A stretch of 64,000 bases of DNA from MH13 sp042140245 (GTDB taxonomy: Bacteria > Pseudomonadota > Alphaproteobacteria > Rhizobiales > MH13). The DNA lies in the NCBI RefSeq assembly GCF_042140245.1, contig NZ_CP159483.1, positions 3,658,001-3,722,000 of the forward strand, given 5' to 3'. Below are positions 1-9,463 of the stretch, piece after piece. The position numbers and the translations under genes are program-made. Below the pieces are notes generated by a model that made no database searches, was not told the origin of the DNA, and saw nothing but the letters and a program-made list of their open reading frames with translations. Numbering within the stretch: the stretch's first letter is position 1; each line of letters begins with the position of its first letter.

Positions 1-209
1 GACAGTTTCGTTCGGAGTCCACCGCTCCCGAGATCAATAGCCGCGATGCCAGCCTGTTCATGCGGTCATGGTGAGGGCTGCAACGCAATCGATCTGTGCG
101 TGATCTTGAACTCGACCTAGCATCACCTCAGTGACTGCAATAGCATTGGGCAACAGTGTTTATGACAGAGCCAGGGACACGTGCAGTTGCCTGGCGGGAG
201 TATTTGATT

Positions 210-1964
210 GTGAGCAAGCGTTTTCGATCCCAGGAATGGTTCGACAATCCCAACAACCCGGGCATGACCGCGCTTTATCTGGAGCGCTATCAGAACCAGA
301 CCTTCACGCGCGAGGAGTTGCAGTCAGGTCGCCCGGTGATCGGTATCGCCAACACCGGCTCAGACCTTGCGCCATGCAACAAGATTCATTTGTTCCTGAT
401 GGATCGCATCAAAGCCGGCATCCGCGATGCTGGTGGAATTCCTATGGAATTCCCGGTGCACCCCATCCAGGAAACTGGCAAGCGCCCAACAGCCGCACTG
501 GATCGAAACCTTGCCTATCTGAGCCTTGTTGAGGTTCTGCACGGTTACCCCATTGATGCGGTGGTGCTGACAACTGGTTGCGACAAGACCACACCTGCCC
601 AATTGATGGGCGCAGCCACCGTGGACATCCCCGCCATCGCGCTTAACGGCGGTCCAATGCTCGACGGGTGGTGGAAGGGCAAACGGGCTGGCTCAGGTAC
701 CATCATTTGGGAATCGCGCCGCCTGCTCGCCGAAGGCAAGATCGACTATGATGAGTTCATGAACCGGGCCTGTGCCTCTGCACCCTCGCTCGGTCATTGC
801 AACACCATGGGCACGGCCTCAACCATGAACGCGATGGCCGAAGCCTTGGGCATGACGTTGCCCGGCTCCTCGGCGATCCCAGCCCCCTTCCGCGAGCGCA
901 TGGCGATGGCCTTTGAAACAGGCAAACGTGCTGTGCAGATGGCGTATGAGGATTTGAAGCCTTCCGACATTTTGACCCGCAAAGCGTTTGAAAACGCGAT
1001 CCGCGTCAACACCGCGATCGGTGGCTCCACCAACGCCCCACCGCACTTGCAGGCGATTGCGCGCCATGCCGGCGTGGAACTGGACGTGACCGACTGGCAG
1101 ACGGTTGGTTTTGATCTACCGCTGATCGTCAATGTGCAGCCTGCAGGCACGCATCTGGGCGAGAGCTTTTATCGCGCTGGCGGCGTACCAGCCGTGATGG
1201 GTGAGCTTCTGGCCTCAGGGCGCCTGCACGGCGACATCATGACCGCAAGTGGCAAGCCGGTCACCGAAGCGTTGAACGGTGCACGCAGTGAGGATCATGA
1301 TGTCATTACAACCGTGGCCAACCCGCTGCGCGAGAAAGCTGGCTTCGTTGTCCTCTCCGGCAATCTGTTTGACAGCGCGCTGATGAAGACGTCGGTGATC
1401 TCGGACGATTTCCGCACCCGCTTCCTGCAGGATGAAGTGTTTGAGGCAAAGGCCGTCGTTTTCGAAGGGCCGGAGGATTATCATGATCGGGTCAACGATG
1501 ACTCCTTGGCCATCGACGATCACACCATGCTCTTCATCCGCAATGTGGGGTGCGTCGGCTATCCTGGCTCCGCGGAGGTGGTGAACATGCAGCCGCCCGA
1601 CGCTCTGATCCAGCAAGGGATCAACCACCTGCCGACGGCGGGCGATGGTCGCCAATCGGGCACCTCGGAAAGCCCGTCTATTCTCAATGCCTCACCCGAA
1701 GCGGTTGTAGGTGGCGGACTGGCGCTGCTGCAAACCGGCGACACGGTTCGGCTCGATCTCAAATCTGGGACGCTTAACGCGGTTGTGCCGGACGAAGAAT
1801 GGCAGGCGCGCCGCGAGGCATGGACAGAACCGGAGCTTGAGCACCAAACGCCATGGCAGGAGATCTACCGCGCCAATGTGGGTCAGCTTGCAGAAGGCGG
1901 GTGCCTTGAACTCGCCACCGCCTATCAGCGCATCGCACGCAACCTGCCGCGCGATAACCACTGA
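210..1964 (+). CDS. IlvD/Edd family sugar-acid dehydratase (arabonate/xylonate/fuconate type)
   Basis: Predicted iron-sulfur dehydratase removing water from an aldonic acid to give a 2-keto-3-deoxy acid. With the start used here (584 aa) the three cluster cysteines of the family are visible: Cys56 (DLAPCNK), Cys124 (TTGCDKTTP) and Cys197 (SLGHCNTMG). The opening RSQEWFDNPNNPGMTALYLE matches the sugar-acid branch, not the amino-acid enzyme IlvD. An ATG at 162 and a GTG at 156 are possible upstream starts, but GTG 210 has a good ribosome site (GGGAG, 9 bases before) and begins just before the conserved block. It is convergent with a deoxy-sugar operon whose steps it could share. The substrate cannot be read from sequence; L-arabonate, D-xylonate or a 6-deoxy aldonate are all possible. 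Confidence 0.88.
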   Translation: MSKRFRSQEWFDNPNNPGMTALYLERYQNQTFTREELQSGRPVIGIANTGSDLAPCNKIHLFLMDRIKAGIRDAGGIPMEFPVHPIQETGKRPTAALDRNLAYLSLVEVLHGYPIDAVVLTTGCDKTTPAQLMGAATVDIPAIALNGGPMLDGWWKGKRAGSGTIIWESRRLLAEGKIDYDEFMNRACASAPSLGHCNTMGTASTMNAMAEALGMTLPGSSAIPAPFRERMAMAFETGKRAVQMAYEDLKPSDILTRKAFENAIRVNTAIGGSTNAPPHLQAIARHAGVELDVTDWQTVGFDLPLIVNVQPAGTHLGESFYRAGGVPAVMGELLASGRLHGDIMTASGKPVTEALNGARSEDHDVITTVANPLREKAGFVVLSGNLFDSALMKTSVISDDFRTRFLQDEVFEAKAVVFEGPEDYHDRVNDDSLAIDDHTMLFIRNVGCVGYPGSAEVVNMQPPDALIQQGINHLPTAGDGRQSGTSESPSILNASPEAVVGGGLALLQTGDTVRLDLKSGTLNAVVPDEEWQARREAWTEPELEHQTPWQEIYRANVGQLAEGGCLELATAYQRIARNLPRDNH

Positions 1965-1967
1965 TGA

Positions 1968-2000
1968 AAAAACCCCTTGCTTGTGTGCAAGGGGCTTTTT
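1968..2000 (+). terminator. Rho-independent terminator between convergent genes
   Basis: An 8-base perfect stem (CCCCTTGC at 1973-1980 with GCAAGGGG at 1987-1994) and a 6-base loop is followed by CTTTTT. An A-rich run precedes the stem, so it could also work for the leftward operon ending at 2020. Confidence 0.85.
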
Positions 2001-2019
2001 GTTGTTTCGGTCGGTTCTG

Positions 2020-2859
2020 TTAGGCTCGGCGTACGTTCTGCGTTTGCTCGCCCAAACCTTCGATCCCCAATCGCATGGTTTCCCCGCCATTCAGCCACTT
2101 CTGCGGCTTCAGCCCCATACCAACACCTGGGGGCGTACCGGTGGAAATCACATCGCCCGGCTGAAGCGACATGAACTGGCTGACATAGTGCACCAGATGT
2201 TGCACGCCGTAGACCATGGTTGTGGTCGAACCATTTTGATAACGGGTGCCATCAACTTCGAGCCACATGGACAGATTTTGGGGGTCAGCCACCTCATCAC
2301 GTGTGACCAACCAAGGGCCGATCGGGCCGAACGTGTCGGCTGACTTACCTTTTACCCACTGGCCAGCGCGTTCGATTTGGAAGGTGCGCTCGGAGACATC
2401 GTTGATCACGCAATAGCCAGCGACGTGCTCCATGGCATTCGCTTCATCGATATAGACGCCGCCCTTGCCAATCACGACACCAAGCTCAACCTCCCAGTCG
2501 CACTTGTCGCTCCCCCGAGGAACAAGCACATCATCATTGGGGCCGCAGATCGCGCTGGTCGCCTTCATGAACATGACGGGTTCTGGCGGTACCTCCATGC
2601 CGCTTTCAGCGGCGTGGTCGGCATAGTTGAGACCGATGCAGATAAACTTACCAACACCGCCCACGCAGGGCCCAATGCGATCAACGTCCAATTCCGGCAG
2701 CGTGCTGAGGTCGAGCGCCTGCAGTTTAGCAATGCCCTCTGGTGTGATAGCAGCGCCTGCAATATCGCCCACATGGCCGGACAAATCACGGGCCTTGCCC
2801 TCAGCATCCAAAGCAGCGGGACGCTCTTGGCCAGGCTGACCGATGCGCATCAGTTTCAT
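2020..2859 (-). CDS. Fumarylacetoacetate hydrolase family protein (2,4-diketo-3-deoxy acid hydrolase type)
   Basis: 279 aa. FAH-fold metal-dependent C-C hydrolase. It carries the family block CIGLNYADHAAE near residue 75 and the acidic metal-binding stretch DWEVELGVVIG near residue 120. In the L-fucose and L-rhamnose diketo-hydrolase routes this family splits 2,4-diketo-3-deoxy-fuconate or -rhamnonate into pyruvate and L-lactate. Its place as last gene of an operon with a rhamnose-type importer and a rhamnose-mutarotase-family protein fits that role. A longer frame to 3000 exists, but it would overlap the upstream gene; ATG 2859 has AAAGAGAG in front and begins MKLMRIG as homologues do. Exact substrate is inferred. 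Confidence 0.85.
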   Translation of the reverse strand: MKLMRIGQPGQERPAALDAEGKARDLSGHVGDIAGAAITPEGIAKLQALDLSTLPELDVDRIGPCVGGVGKFICIGLNYADHAAESGMEVPPEPVMFMKATSAICGPNDDVLVPRGSDKCDWEVELGVVIGKGGVYIDEANAMEHVAGYCVINDVSERTFQIERAGQWVKGKSADTFGPIGPWLVTRDEVADPQNLSMWLEVDGTRYQNGSTTTMVYGVQHLVHYVSQFMSLQPGDVISTGTPPGVGMGLKPQKWLNGGETMRLGIEGLGEQTQNVRRA

Positions 2860-2906
2860 GAAAGTCTCTCTTTGTTGGAACGGTTTTTGGAGGGTGTGGA
2901 GATGAC

Positions 2907-3221
2907 CTACGCCATATAGAATTGTTTGGGCAACAGGAATGGGAACTGGGTCTGTTCGTCGATCTCGATCTTCATGATCGGCCCCATCCATTCGGCCCAT
3001 TTGGCATTGATGGGATCAACGGCCAGAGCGGCTTTGGTGGCCTCTAGATCATCGGTCTCGAAGTAGCCGAACAACGTCAAACCATGGCGGAAAATATTGT
3101 AGTTGGAGATGCCAGCTTTGCGCAGGGCCTCCAGCATCTCCGGCCAGATTTCATTGTGGCGCTTCTTGTATTCTTCTTCATATCCCGGACGCACTTCGAG
3201 CACCCATGCGTAACCAGCCAT
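2907..3221 (-). CDS. L-rhamnose/L-fucose mutarotase family protein
   Basis: 104 aa, the usual length for the RhaM (DUF718) family of small ferredoxin-like sugar mutarotases, which interconvert alpha and beta anomers of L-rhamnose or L-fucose. Visible family features are the GYEEEYKKRHNEIWPEM helix with its histidine near residue 22, the ISNYNIFRHG strand and the WAEWMGPIM block near the C-terminus. It follows the TIM-barrel isomerase by 5 bases and precedes the FAH hydrolase by 47 bases in the same operon. This gene is the strongest clue that the operon handles a 6-deoxy-L-sugar. Rhamnose or fucose cannot be decided from sequence. Confidence 0.85.
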   Translation of the reverse strand: MAGYAWVLEVRPGYEEEYKKRHNEIWPEMLEALRKAGISNYNIFRHGLTLFGYFETDDLEATKAALAVDPINAKWAEWMGPIMKIEIDEQTQFPFLLPKQFYMA

Positions 3222-3226
3222 GATCC

Positions 3227-4054
3227 CTACCCTTCATTCCAAGTGTTGAAGCAATCGCGCAGAGCAACCATCTCGGTTAGGTTATCGTCGAACCAGGTGT
3301 TCATATACTCCTGATGCACCGGCTCGATGGACACGTACCCAGTGTAGCCAGCATCTCGAAGCGTGGCGAACATGGCCGGGAAGTTCAGCGTGCCATGGTC
3401 AAACTTCTCTTGCAGCTTGCCTGCCGTTGCTTGGCGAAGATGAACATGAGTCGCGTGGGCCGCGAGTGGGTCCACTTGGTCTTGCGTGAAGCCAAGGCAT
3501 GTAAAGTGTGCATAATCCAAGCAGACCCCAACGCCAGATGCTTCAGCAAGCTGCCGCGCGATATCAGGGTGCTCGGCAAAGGAATGCACGTGCGGCTCAA
3601 AGCAAAGGCTTGCCGTGTGGTCATCTGCCAACGCCTTCATGGCCTTCAGGCTCTCAACGGAAACCTTCAGAGCATCTTGGCGAGACTGACCAGGATTCAC
3701 CACTCCTGGCAGCACAAAGACGCTGGCAATGCCAACCGCATCGGCGAAGATGAGCGCTTGCTTTAGGTCCTGCAGATTCTGATCCAACGTACCTGGCAAA
3801 GCCAGGTTGCGACCATCCAGGGTTTCCCCGAACAAGTGGTAGAGGTTTGGCATGGTGATGCCGACCGACTTGGCCTTTTCAGCTTCGGCCAGCGGGTCGG
3901 AAAGAATGGCCTGTTTGTCGAGCGCTGAGGCATAGAAATAGCCGACGTCCAAGGCTGGTATCCCCAGCCCTGCGGCTATCGCTGCACACTCTTCAAGCGT
4001 ACAGGCCGGCATGGTCCAGCAAGTGGTGCTGAGTTTCATCTCACTGGCAGACAT
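3227..4054 (-). CDS. Sugar phosphate isomerase/epimerase family TIM-barrel protein
   Basis: 275 aa, xylose-isomerase-like AP-endonuclease-2 fold. The sequence shows the expected metal-ligand segments: LCFEPHVHSF near residue 150, GVCLDYAHFT near 180, THVHLRQA near 205 and YVSIEP near 240. Such proteins are usually sugar or keto-acid isomerases, epimerases or dehydratases; the reaction cannot be assigned. It lies 3 bases downstream of the Gfo/Idh/MocA dehydrogenase gene, a very common pairing in sugar and inositol gene clusters. Confidence 0.8.
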   Translation of the reverse strand: MSASEMKLSTTCWTMPACTLEECAAIAAGLGIPALDVGYFYASALDKQAILSDPLAEAEKAKSVGITMPNLYHLFGETLDGRNLALPGTLDQNLQDLKQALIFADAVGIASVFVLPGVVNPGQSRQDALKVSVESLKAMKALADDHTASLCFEPHVHSFAEHPDIARQLAEASGVGVCLDYAHFTCLGFTQDQVDPLAAHATHVHLRQATAGKLQEKFDHGTLNFPAMFATLRDAGYTGYVSIEPVHQEYMNTWFDDNLTEMVALRDCFNTWNEG

Positions 4055-4057
4055 TGG

Positions 4058-5116
4058 TTAGCTCCCAATCGTGATCAGACTATCGGTTTCGGCGGAACGG
4101 TAGAGAGCATGAAGCAGCTCAGTGACGCGCGCCCCGTTCTCGCCATTGGAGGCGTTTTCAACCGGCTCACCGGCGCAGAGGCTGGCAAATACTTCAACGG
4201 GCAGAGCACCGTCATATTCGCCGTCCTCGGCGCTCATCTCGACCACCTCATCGGTTTTGTCATCGCGGTAGAGCGCCAGCTTCGCATCAGCATTGTTGAA
4301 GTCGATCATGCCCTCACTGCCATAGATCTTGATGTCCATGTGCATGCCAATATGCTTGGGAACGGTGGAAGCGCCGGACATAGAGATGGTTGCACCATTG
4401 GTGGCCCGAGCAGTTGCCGCATCGTAGAAATCGACACCTGTCGGCGACTTGCCGACCATACAGTAGGCGTTCTGCGCGCGCAGATCAGACACATAGATGA
4501 GCCAGGCAAGCACATGAGAAAGCTGCCCCCAGCCATAGCCGCCAGCGCGCTTTGGATCGGCCCATGTGGATGCTGGCGGTCGATACATATGATCTGTGGT
4601 TTCCATCATCGGTTCCCCCGCGAAGAGATCGGACAGGGCCGACCCCATCTGGCAGGCTGCATGGCGAACCTCGCCAATGCGTCCGTCGCGCACCCACCCT
4701 GCCGCCTTCATGGAGAACCACTCAAAGTTCATGCCTGTGGGCACAAGAACCTGTTTGCCAGCTTTGGTAGCCGCATCGGCGATTGCCCAGCCATCTTCAG
4801 CAGTAGTCGCCATCGGCTTCTCAACCAGCACATGACAGCCCCCTTCCAAGCCCATGACAGCGGGAGCCCGATGGGCAACATGAGGCGTGGACACAAGGAG
4901 GCCGTCGAGATTTTCCGAGGCAAGCATGGCAGCAAGATCGGTGTAGCGTCCATCGATCCCAAAACGGTCGCCCGTCTCAGCCAAACGCGCTTCATCGAGA
5001 TCACAGATGGCGACGAGATCGGCATGGCTGCTTTTTTGCACGGTCGGGATGTGGTTGAACGTTGCCCACCAACCAGCACCGACCAAACCCAGACGGGCTT
5101 TGTTGTGTTCGCTCAT
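4058..5116 (-). CDS. Gfo/Idh/MocA family oxidoreductase
   Basis: 352 aa NAD(P)-dependent sugar dehydrogenase of the glucose-fructose oxidoreductase/inositol dehydrogenase family. The N-terminal Rossmann motif is LGLVGAGWWATFNHIP, and the family signature VEKPMA follows near residue 100; the C-terminal alpha/beta domain follows. The start codon overlaps the stop of the GntR gene (ATGA-type), so the two are translationally coupled. It may oxidise the imported sugar to its lactone or epimerise through a keto intermediate; substrate unknown. Confidence 0.85.
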   Translation of the reverse strand: MSEHNKARLGLVGAGWWATFNHIPTVQKSSHADLVAICDLDEARLAETGDRFGIDGRYTDLAAMLASENLDGLLVSTPHVAHRAPAVMGLEGGCHVLVEKPMATTAEDGWAIADAATKAGKQVLVPTGMNFEWFSMKAAGWVRDGRIGEVRHAACQMGSALSDLFAGEPMMETTDHMYRPPASTWADPKRAGGYGWGQLSHVLAWLIYVSDLRAQNAYCMVGKSPTGVDFYDAATARATNGATISMSGASTVPKHIGMHMDIKIYGSEGMIDFNNADAKLALYRDDKTDEVVEMSAEDGEYDGALPVEVFASLCAGEPVENASNGENGARVTELLHALYRSAETDSLITIGS

Positions 5117-5850
5117 TCATCATCCCCCTTCTTCATGTCGGGCTGTTCAATCGTCACGCGGTAGACATTGTGCATGTGCTGCTCGGCAGCTTTGGCGGCT
5201 GCATCGGCGTCACGTGCTTTGAGCGCAGCCACCAAGACCTGATGGTCGGCATAACTCTGGCGCAGCACCGCAGTGCTTTCAGACGCAAGCTTGCGAAACT
5301 CCAGTCCGATGACGTTTAGGCTCTCACCGATGCGCTTGAGAAACGCGTTGCCCGAGCCAATCCAGATCAGTTCATGGAAAGCGTAGTCGGAGGCGCGAAA
5401 GGCATCAGGATTGTCGAGGCAGTCAGCCTGCGCCACCAGGATCGCATCCAGGCGGGCAAGGCTTGCGCCATCCATGTTGATGGCTGCGCGGCGCGCCACA
5501 TCGCTCTCGATCAAGGAGCGAGCATCGTACAACTCACTGACATTGAGATCCTGCAAAGATAGAAAGAACTGGATGGGGCCGAGAAGCGCTTCAGCATCCA
5601 GATCGGAGATGTAAGCTCCACCGCCTTGGACGGTACGGACCACACCAAGGATCGCAAGGCCGCGAATGGCTTCACGCACAGACGGGCGCGAAACATTCAG
5701 GCTTTGCGCCAAGTCACGTTCGGTGGGCAGTTGATCCCCCGGTTTCAGCGTGCCCGCCTTGACCATATCCAGGATGCGACGCGCGACCATCTCGCCAACG
5801 GGCAGACGCTCGATAGGCAGATCGAAATCAAGTTTCTGCGCCGTGTTCAT
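5113..5850 (-). CDS. FadR-subfamily GntR transcriptional regulator
   Basis: 245 aa. N-terminal winged helix-turn-helix (residues about 15-80) with the GntR signature LPTERDLAQSLNVSRPSVRE, followed by an all-helical FCD ligand domain with the metal-binding-type pattern Asp...His (FHELIW, DHQVLV, AEQHMHNVYR). It sits inside the operon it probably controls, between the permease and dehydrogenase genes, overlapping both by 4 bases. The perfect palindrome at 13612-13628 has the TTGG-N5-CCAA shape expected for this subfamily and is the likely operator. Effector is probably a pathway sugar acid; this is inference. Confidence 0.88.
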   Translation of the reverse strand: MNTAQKLDFDLPIERLPVGEMVARRILDMVKAGTLKPGDQLPTERDLAQSLNVSRPSVREAIRGLAILGVVRTVQGGGAYISDLDAEALLGPIQFFLSLQDLNVSELYDARSLIESDVARRAAINMDGASLARLDAILVAQADCLDNPDAFRASDYAFHELIWIGSGNAFLKRIGESLNVIGLEFRKLASESTAVLRQSYADHQVLVAALKARDADAAAKAAEQHMHNVYRVTIEQPDMKKGDDE

Positions 5851-6842
5851 GAGCCGCTTTCCTGTTGTTTCTTGCCACGCAGCAAGGTCGACACATCCAC
5901 TCTGGGTAGCAGCACCGAGGCGATCAGCAGTATACCGATCACGCCTGTTTGGATGTGACCGGTGATGTTGAGCAGTGCCATACCGTTGCGCAGGTTGAGC
6001 ACGATGAGAATCGCCAGCAGTGTACCCAGAAGCGTACCCGAACCGCCAAAGATGCTCACACCACCGAGCAGCACCATGGTGATGATGTCGAGCTCAAAGC
6101 CGAGTGCAACGTCGCCACGCACTGCGCCTACCCGCGCCGCGTAGAGCAGGCCGGCAAAGGCGGAGACAAGGCCAGACATGATGAACAAGATCATCTTGTG
6201 CTTGTTCGTATCGATGCCTGCGAAAGCTGCTACGTCGCGATTGGTGCCAATCACGTAGGTTTTGCGGCCAAAACCGGTGCGTTGCAGCAGCACATAGAGA
6301 CATACAAACAGCACGCCGAAAGCGATCAAGGCGAACGGAACTGGACCAAGCCATCCTTGCTGACCAAGCGCATCGAACCAGTCTGGGAAATCGGTGATGC
6401 CACGATCTTCCACCAACACGCGGGCCAGCCCACGAAAGCCAATCAAAGTTGCCAATGTCACCACGAGGGACGGCAGGCCAATCGTTGTGATGAAAAAACC
6501 GTTGAGCGCACCACCCGCCGCGCCAATCAGAAGCACAATGGCGATAGCCAGAACCGGGTCGACTCCCATCTGAAACAGGTAACCAAAGGCGCACGCCGCC
6601 AGACCCATCATGGACCCTACCGACAAGTCGATCTCTGCGTTGATGATCACAAAGGTCATCACCAGAGCGACAATGATCTTTTCAATTGAAAGCTGGAAAA
6701 GGTTGATCTGGTTGCCCAGTGTCATGAATTGCGGCGAGAGCGCGGTGTTCATCAACACGATGAAGATGAGTGCGCAGACCAAAAAGCCTTCCCAGGTTTG
6801 GACTTTGGCCCACATGGAAGCAAGCGGGGATGGTTTATCCAT
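5847..6842 (-). CDS. Sugar ABC transporter permease, rhamnose/ribose (CUT2) type, second
   Basis: 331 aa integral membrane protein with about 8-10 hydrophobic segments. It carries the CUT2 permease signatures NAEIDLSVGSMMG near residue 65 and GELDIITMVLLGGVSIFGGSGT-type sequence near 245. It pairs with the other permease gene (8-base overlap) and the duplicated ATPase upstream. In rhamnose importers of rhizobia two different permeases occur in the same way (RhaP and RhaQ). Confidence 0.88.
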   Translation of the reverse strand: MDKPSPLASMWAKVQTWEGFLVCALIFIVLMNTALSPQFMTLGNQINLFQLSIEKIIVALVMTFVIINAEIDLSVGSMMGLAACAFGYLFQMGVDPVLAIAIVLLIGAAGGALNGFFITTIGLPSLVVTLATLIGFRGLARVLVEDRGITDFPDWFDALGQQGWLGPVPFALIAFGVLFVCLYVLLQRTGFGRKTYVIGTNRDVAAFAGIDTNKHKMILFIMSGLVSAFAGLLYAARVGAVRGDVALGFELDIITMVLLGGVSIFGGSGTLLGTLLAILIVLNLRNGMALLNITGHIQTGVIGILLIASVLLPRVDVSTLLRGKKQQESGS

Positions 6843-7872
6843 GCGTCACCTCCTTTTCGCGCTTCTCATGGTGTTTGGCGGCGCGCAGTGCGACCAGGCG
6901 GCGCATAACGACCGCGTCCAGCGCAACGGCCGTTAGGATCAGCGTGCCAAGCACCGCCTCGCGCCAGAACTCAGAGACAAGCTGCCAACGCACCAGGCTG
7001 GTTTCGATGAGATCGACCAGAACCGCCCCGATGAGTGCGCCAAAAACTGTTCCGGACCCTCCGAAAATGTTGACCCCGCCCACCACGGCGGCGGCCACAG
7101 ATTTCAATTCAAAACCAAGTCCAGCGACCACCGTGATGTTGCCGAAGCGCGCCAGGAACATGAAGCCCGCTAGCCCAGTTAGGGCACCTGCACACACAAA
7201 GGCGAAGAACACCGTCAGCTTCTGATTGATGCCTGCCATCTCGGCAGCTTCCGGGTTGGAACCAATCGCGTAGAGTTTGCGCGCGACCCGAAGCCGTTGC
7301 AGCGCGATATGGACCGCGATCACGATGACAACCGCAATGACGAATGAAGCACGGAACTGGAACTGTCCAAGTTCAAAGAGCCGCGTATTGGGGAAGCTGG
7401 TCAACCACTGGGGCAGCTGGGATGACGTAATCGATTTGCCATCGGCAAACTCCACCAGCAATGAACGGAAGAGCGCCATGGTGGCCAATGTAACAATGAT
7501 CGCTGGCACCCGCGCGTAAGCGACAAAGAATCCGTTGAATGCTCCAAAGCATGCGCCGAACAACATGGAGAAACTAACCAGCAACAGAGGATGCAGATCC
7601 GGCATGGCAGCGATCAGGCTGCCGGTTGCAAAGGCGGTGAAGCCGACCACCGATCCGACAGACAGATCGATGTTGCGGGTGAGGATTACCAGCGTCTGCG
7701 CCGTGGCGATCAGAGCCATGATGGCGACGGACGATGAGATACGGTTGAACAACCGACCATTCAGATAGTTCGATATCTGCGTAGAGAAGAACAGGATCAC
7801 CAGTGCCAGAACAAGCAGCAGGGCAATGATGCGCAGGGTTTGCGGGTTGAGATTGGAAAGCGCGCGCATCAT
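6835..7872 (-). CDS. Sugar ABC transporter permease, rhamnose/ribose (CUT2) type, first
   Basis: 345 aa, multi-spanning. Conserved permease blocks are TRNIDLSVGSVVGF near residue 65 and AAAVVGGVNIFGGSGT near residue 255. The start is one of two adjacent ATGs overlapping the stop of the ATPase gene, and its end overlaps the next permease by 8 bases. Heterodimer partner of the 5847-6842 product in a predicted 6-deoxy-sugar importer. Confidence 0.88.
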   Translation of the reverse strand: MMRALSNLNPQTLRIIALLLVLALVILFFSTQISNYLNGRLFNRISSSVAIMALIATAQTLVILTRNIDLSVGSVVGFTAFATGSLIAAMPDLHPLLLVSFSMLFGACFGAFNGFFVAYARVPAIIVTLATMALFRSLLVEFADGKSITSSQLPQWLTSFPNTRLFELGQFQFRASFVIAVVIVIAVHIALQRLRVARKLYAIGSNPEAAEMAGINQKLTVFFAFVCAGALTGLAGFMFLARFGNITVVAGLGFELKSVAAAVVGGVNIFGGSGTVFGALIGAVLVDLIETSLVRWQLVSEFWREAVLGTLILTAVALDAVVMRRLVALRAAKHHEKREKEVTHG

Positions 7873-9380
7873 GCCGCCACCCTCCCCAGATCGTCCTGCC
7901 CCGTTGCAAGCGCCATGATGCGCTCCTGATTGGCCTCCTCATGATCAAGGATTGCCATTTGCTCACCCTCGCGCATCACTAAAATGCGGTCGCCCATCGC
8001 AAGCACTTCGGGCAAGTCGGAGGAGATGACAATTGCCGCCCCGCCTTGCTTGACAAAGTCGCGAATGAGATCGTGAACCTCGGCCTTGGCACCGACATCA
8101 ATACCGCGCGTTGGTTCATCGAAAATCAGCAGGTCTGGCTGCATGTTCAGCCATTTGGCGAGCATGACCTTTTGCTGGTTGCCACCAGAGAGCATGCCAA
8201 CTTCGGTCTCGATGTCAGGCGTACGAATGTTCAGCCGCTGGCGGAATTGGTGCGCCGTCGCGCGTTCTTTCTCGCGGTTGATCAATCCGATTTTGGAAAG
8301 GAAATCACCAAGCGTGGCGAGTGAGATGTTGGCGCGGATGGCCATTGGCATCGCCAGCCCAAGCTTGCGACGATCCTCGGACACATAGGCGATGCCGGCA
8401 TCCATCGCCTGCTTGGGCGAGGTTATCTTCAACGGTTCACCCTTGTATGCGACCGTGCCGGAGGTCGCCGGATGAATGCCGAACAGCGCCAGCGCCACGT
8501 CAGTACGGCGCGCGCCGATCAAACCCGCCATGGCCAGCACTTCACCTCGGCGTAGCTCAAAATCGATATTCTCAAAAACGCCATCGAGCGTGAGACCACC
8601 CACACTGAGGATGACCTCATCGCGGGCATGGCTCTTGGCCTTGGCAAAGTAATTGCCCACCTCTCGACCCACCATTTCGGCAATCATGGTGTCCGTATCC
8701 GTCTCAGTGATCAGCCTGGTGGAGATGTGTTCGCCGTCTCGTATCACTGTCACTCGATCGGCCACCTCAAAAATCTCTTCCAGGCGGTGCGAAATGTAGA
8801 CAACGGCCACGCCATCTGCCGCTAACTGGCGGGCGATGCGGCGCAGTTGCTCCGCTTCATGGGCCGACAGTGATGCTGTAGGCTCATCCATAATCAAAAC
8901 GCGGACGTCTTGGGAAAGCGCACGTGCGATCTCGACGGCCTGCTGCTCGGCCAGCGTTAAACCGCTGGCGGCGCGATCAACATCCAGATCCATACCAATG
9001 CGCTCGATCAGCGCGCTGGCTTCGCGGCGCTGTTTGGCTTTGTTTTGCAACCAACCTCCACCGACCTGGCTGATAAAGATGTTCTCAGCAACATCCAAAT
9101 CAGGAAAGACCATGGGTTCTTGATAGATCGCAGCGATGCCAAGCTCGCGCGCAGTTTGCGACCCAGAGATCGTCCGCACCGTATCATCCACCGAGACCGT
9201 GCCTTCGCTCGGCTGGTGGATACCGGTCATGATCTTGATCATGGTCGACTTGCCGGCACCATTCTCACCGACAATGGCGTGCACCTCACCGGGAAAAAGA
9301 ACCAGCGACATATCCGAAAGCGCCAGTGTTGAGCCAAAGCGCTTAGAAACATGGTCCAAGGAAAGAACAGGTTGGGTCAT
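7869..9380 (-). CDS. Sugar ABC transporter ATP-binding protein, duplicated (CUT2/RhaT type)
   Basis: 503 aa with two ABC domains, the typical size for CUT2 ATPases. Domain 1 has Walker A GENGAGKST (about 37), signature LTLAEQQAVEIARAL (about 140) and Walker B VLIMDEPTAS. Domain 2 has a degenerate Walker A (GLIGARRTDVAL), an intact LSGGNQQKVMLAKW signature and Walker B LLIFDEPTRGIDVG. A degenerate second P-loop is normal in this family. It couples ATP hydrolysis to the two adjacent permeases. Confidence 0.92.
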   Translation of the reverse strand: MTQPVLSLDHVSKRFGSTLALSDMSLVLFPGEVHAIVGENGAGKSTMIKIMTGIHQPSEGTVSVDDTVRTISGSQTARELGIAAIYQEPMVFPDLDVAENIFISQVGGGWLQNKAKQRREASALIERIGMDLDVDRAASGLTLAEQQAVEIARALSQDVRVLIMDEPTASLSAHEAEQLRRIARQLAADGVAVVYISHRLEEIFEVADRVTVIRDGEHISTRLITETDTDTMIAEMVGREVGNYFAKAKSHARDEVILSVGGLTLDGVFENIDFELRRGEVLAMAGLIGARRTDVALALFGIHPATSGTVAYKGEPLKITSPKQAMDAGIAYVSEDRRKLGLAMPMAIRANISLATLGDFLSKIGLINREKERATAHQFRQRLNIRTPDIETEVGMLSGGNQQKVMLAKWLNMQPDLLIFDEPTRGIDVGAKAEVHDLIRDFVKQGGAAIVISSDLPEVLAMGDRILVMREGEQMAILDHEEANQERIMALATGQDDLGRVAA

Positions 9381-9463
9381 CGGAACCGTGGGTTGGACGT
9401 TTGCAACTCCGGCGCAGCGGGAGGGACCGCGCCGGAGCGTTGGCAGCTAGTGGGCTGATGCGC

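Noticed and set aside
1..209. Gene or regulatory element at the left edge
   Set aside because: No convincing frame, promoter or repeat could be recognised in these bases beyond the ribosome site of the first gene.
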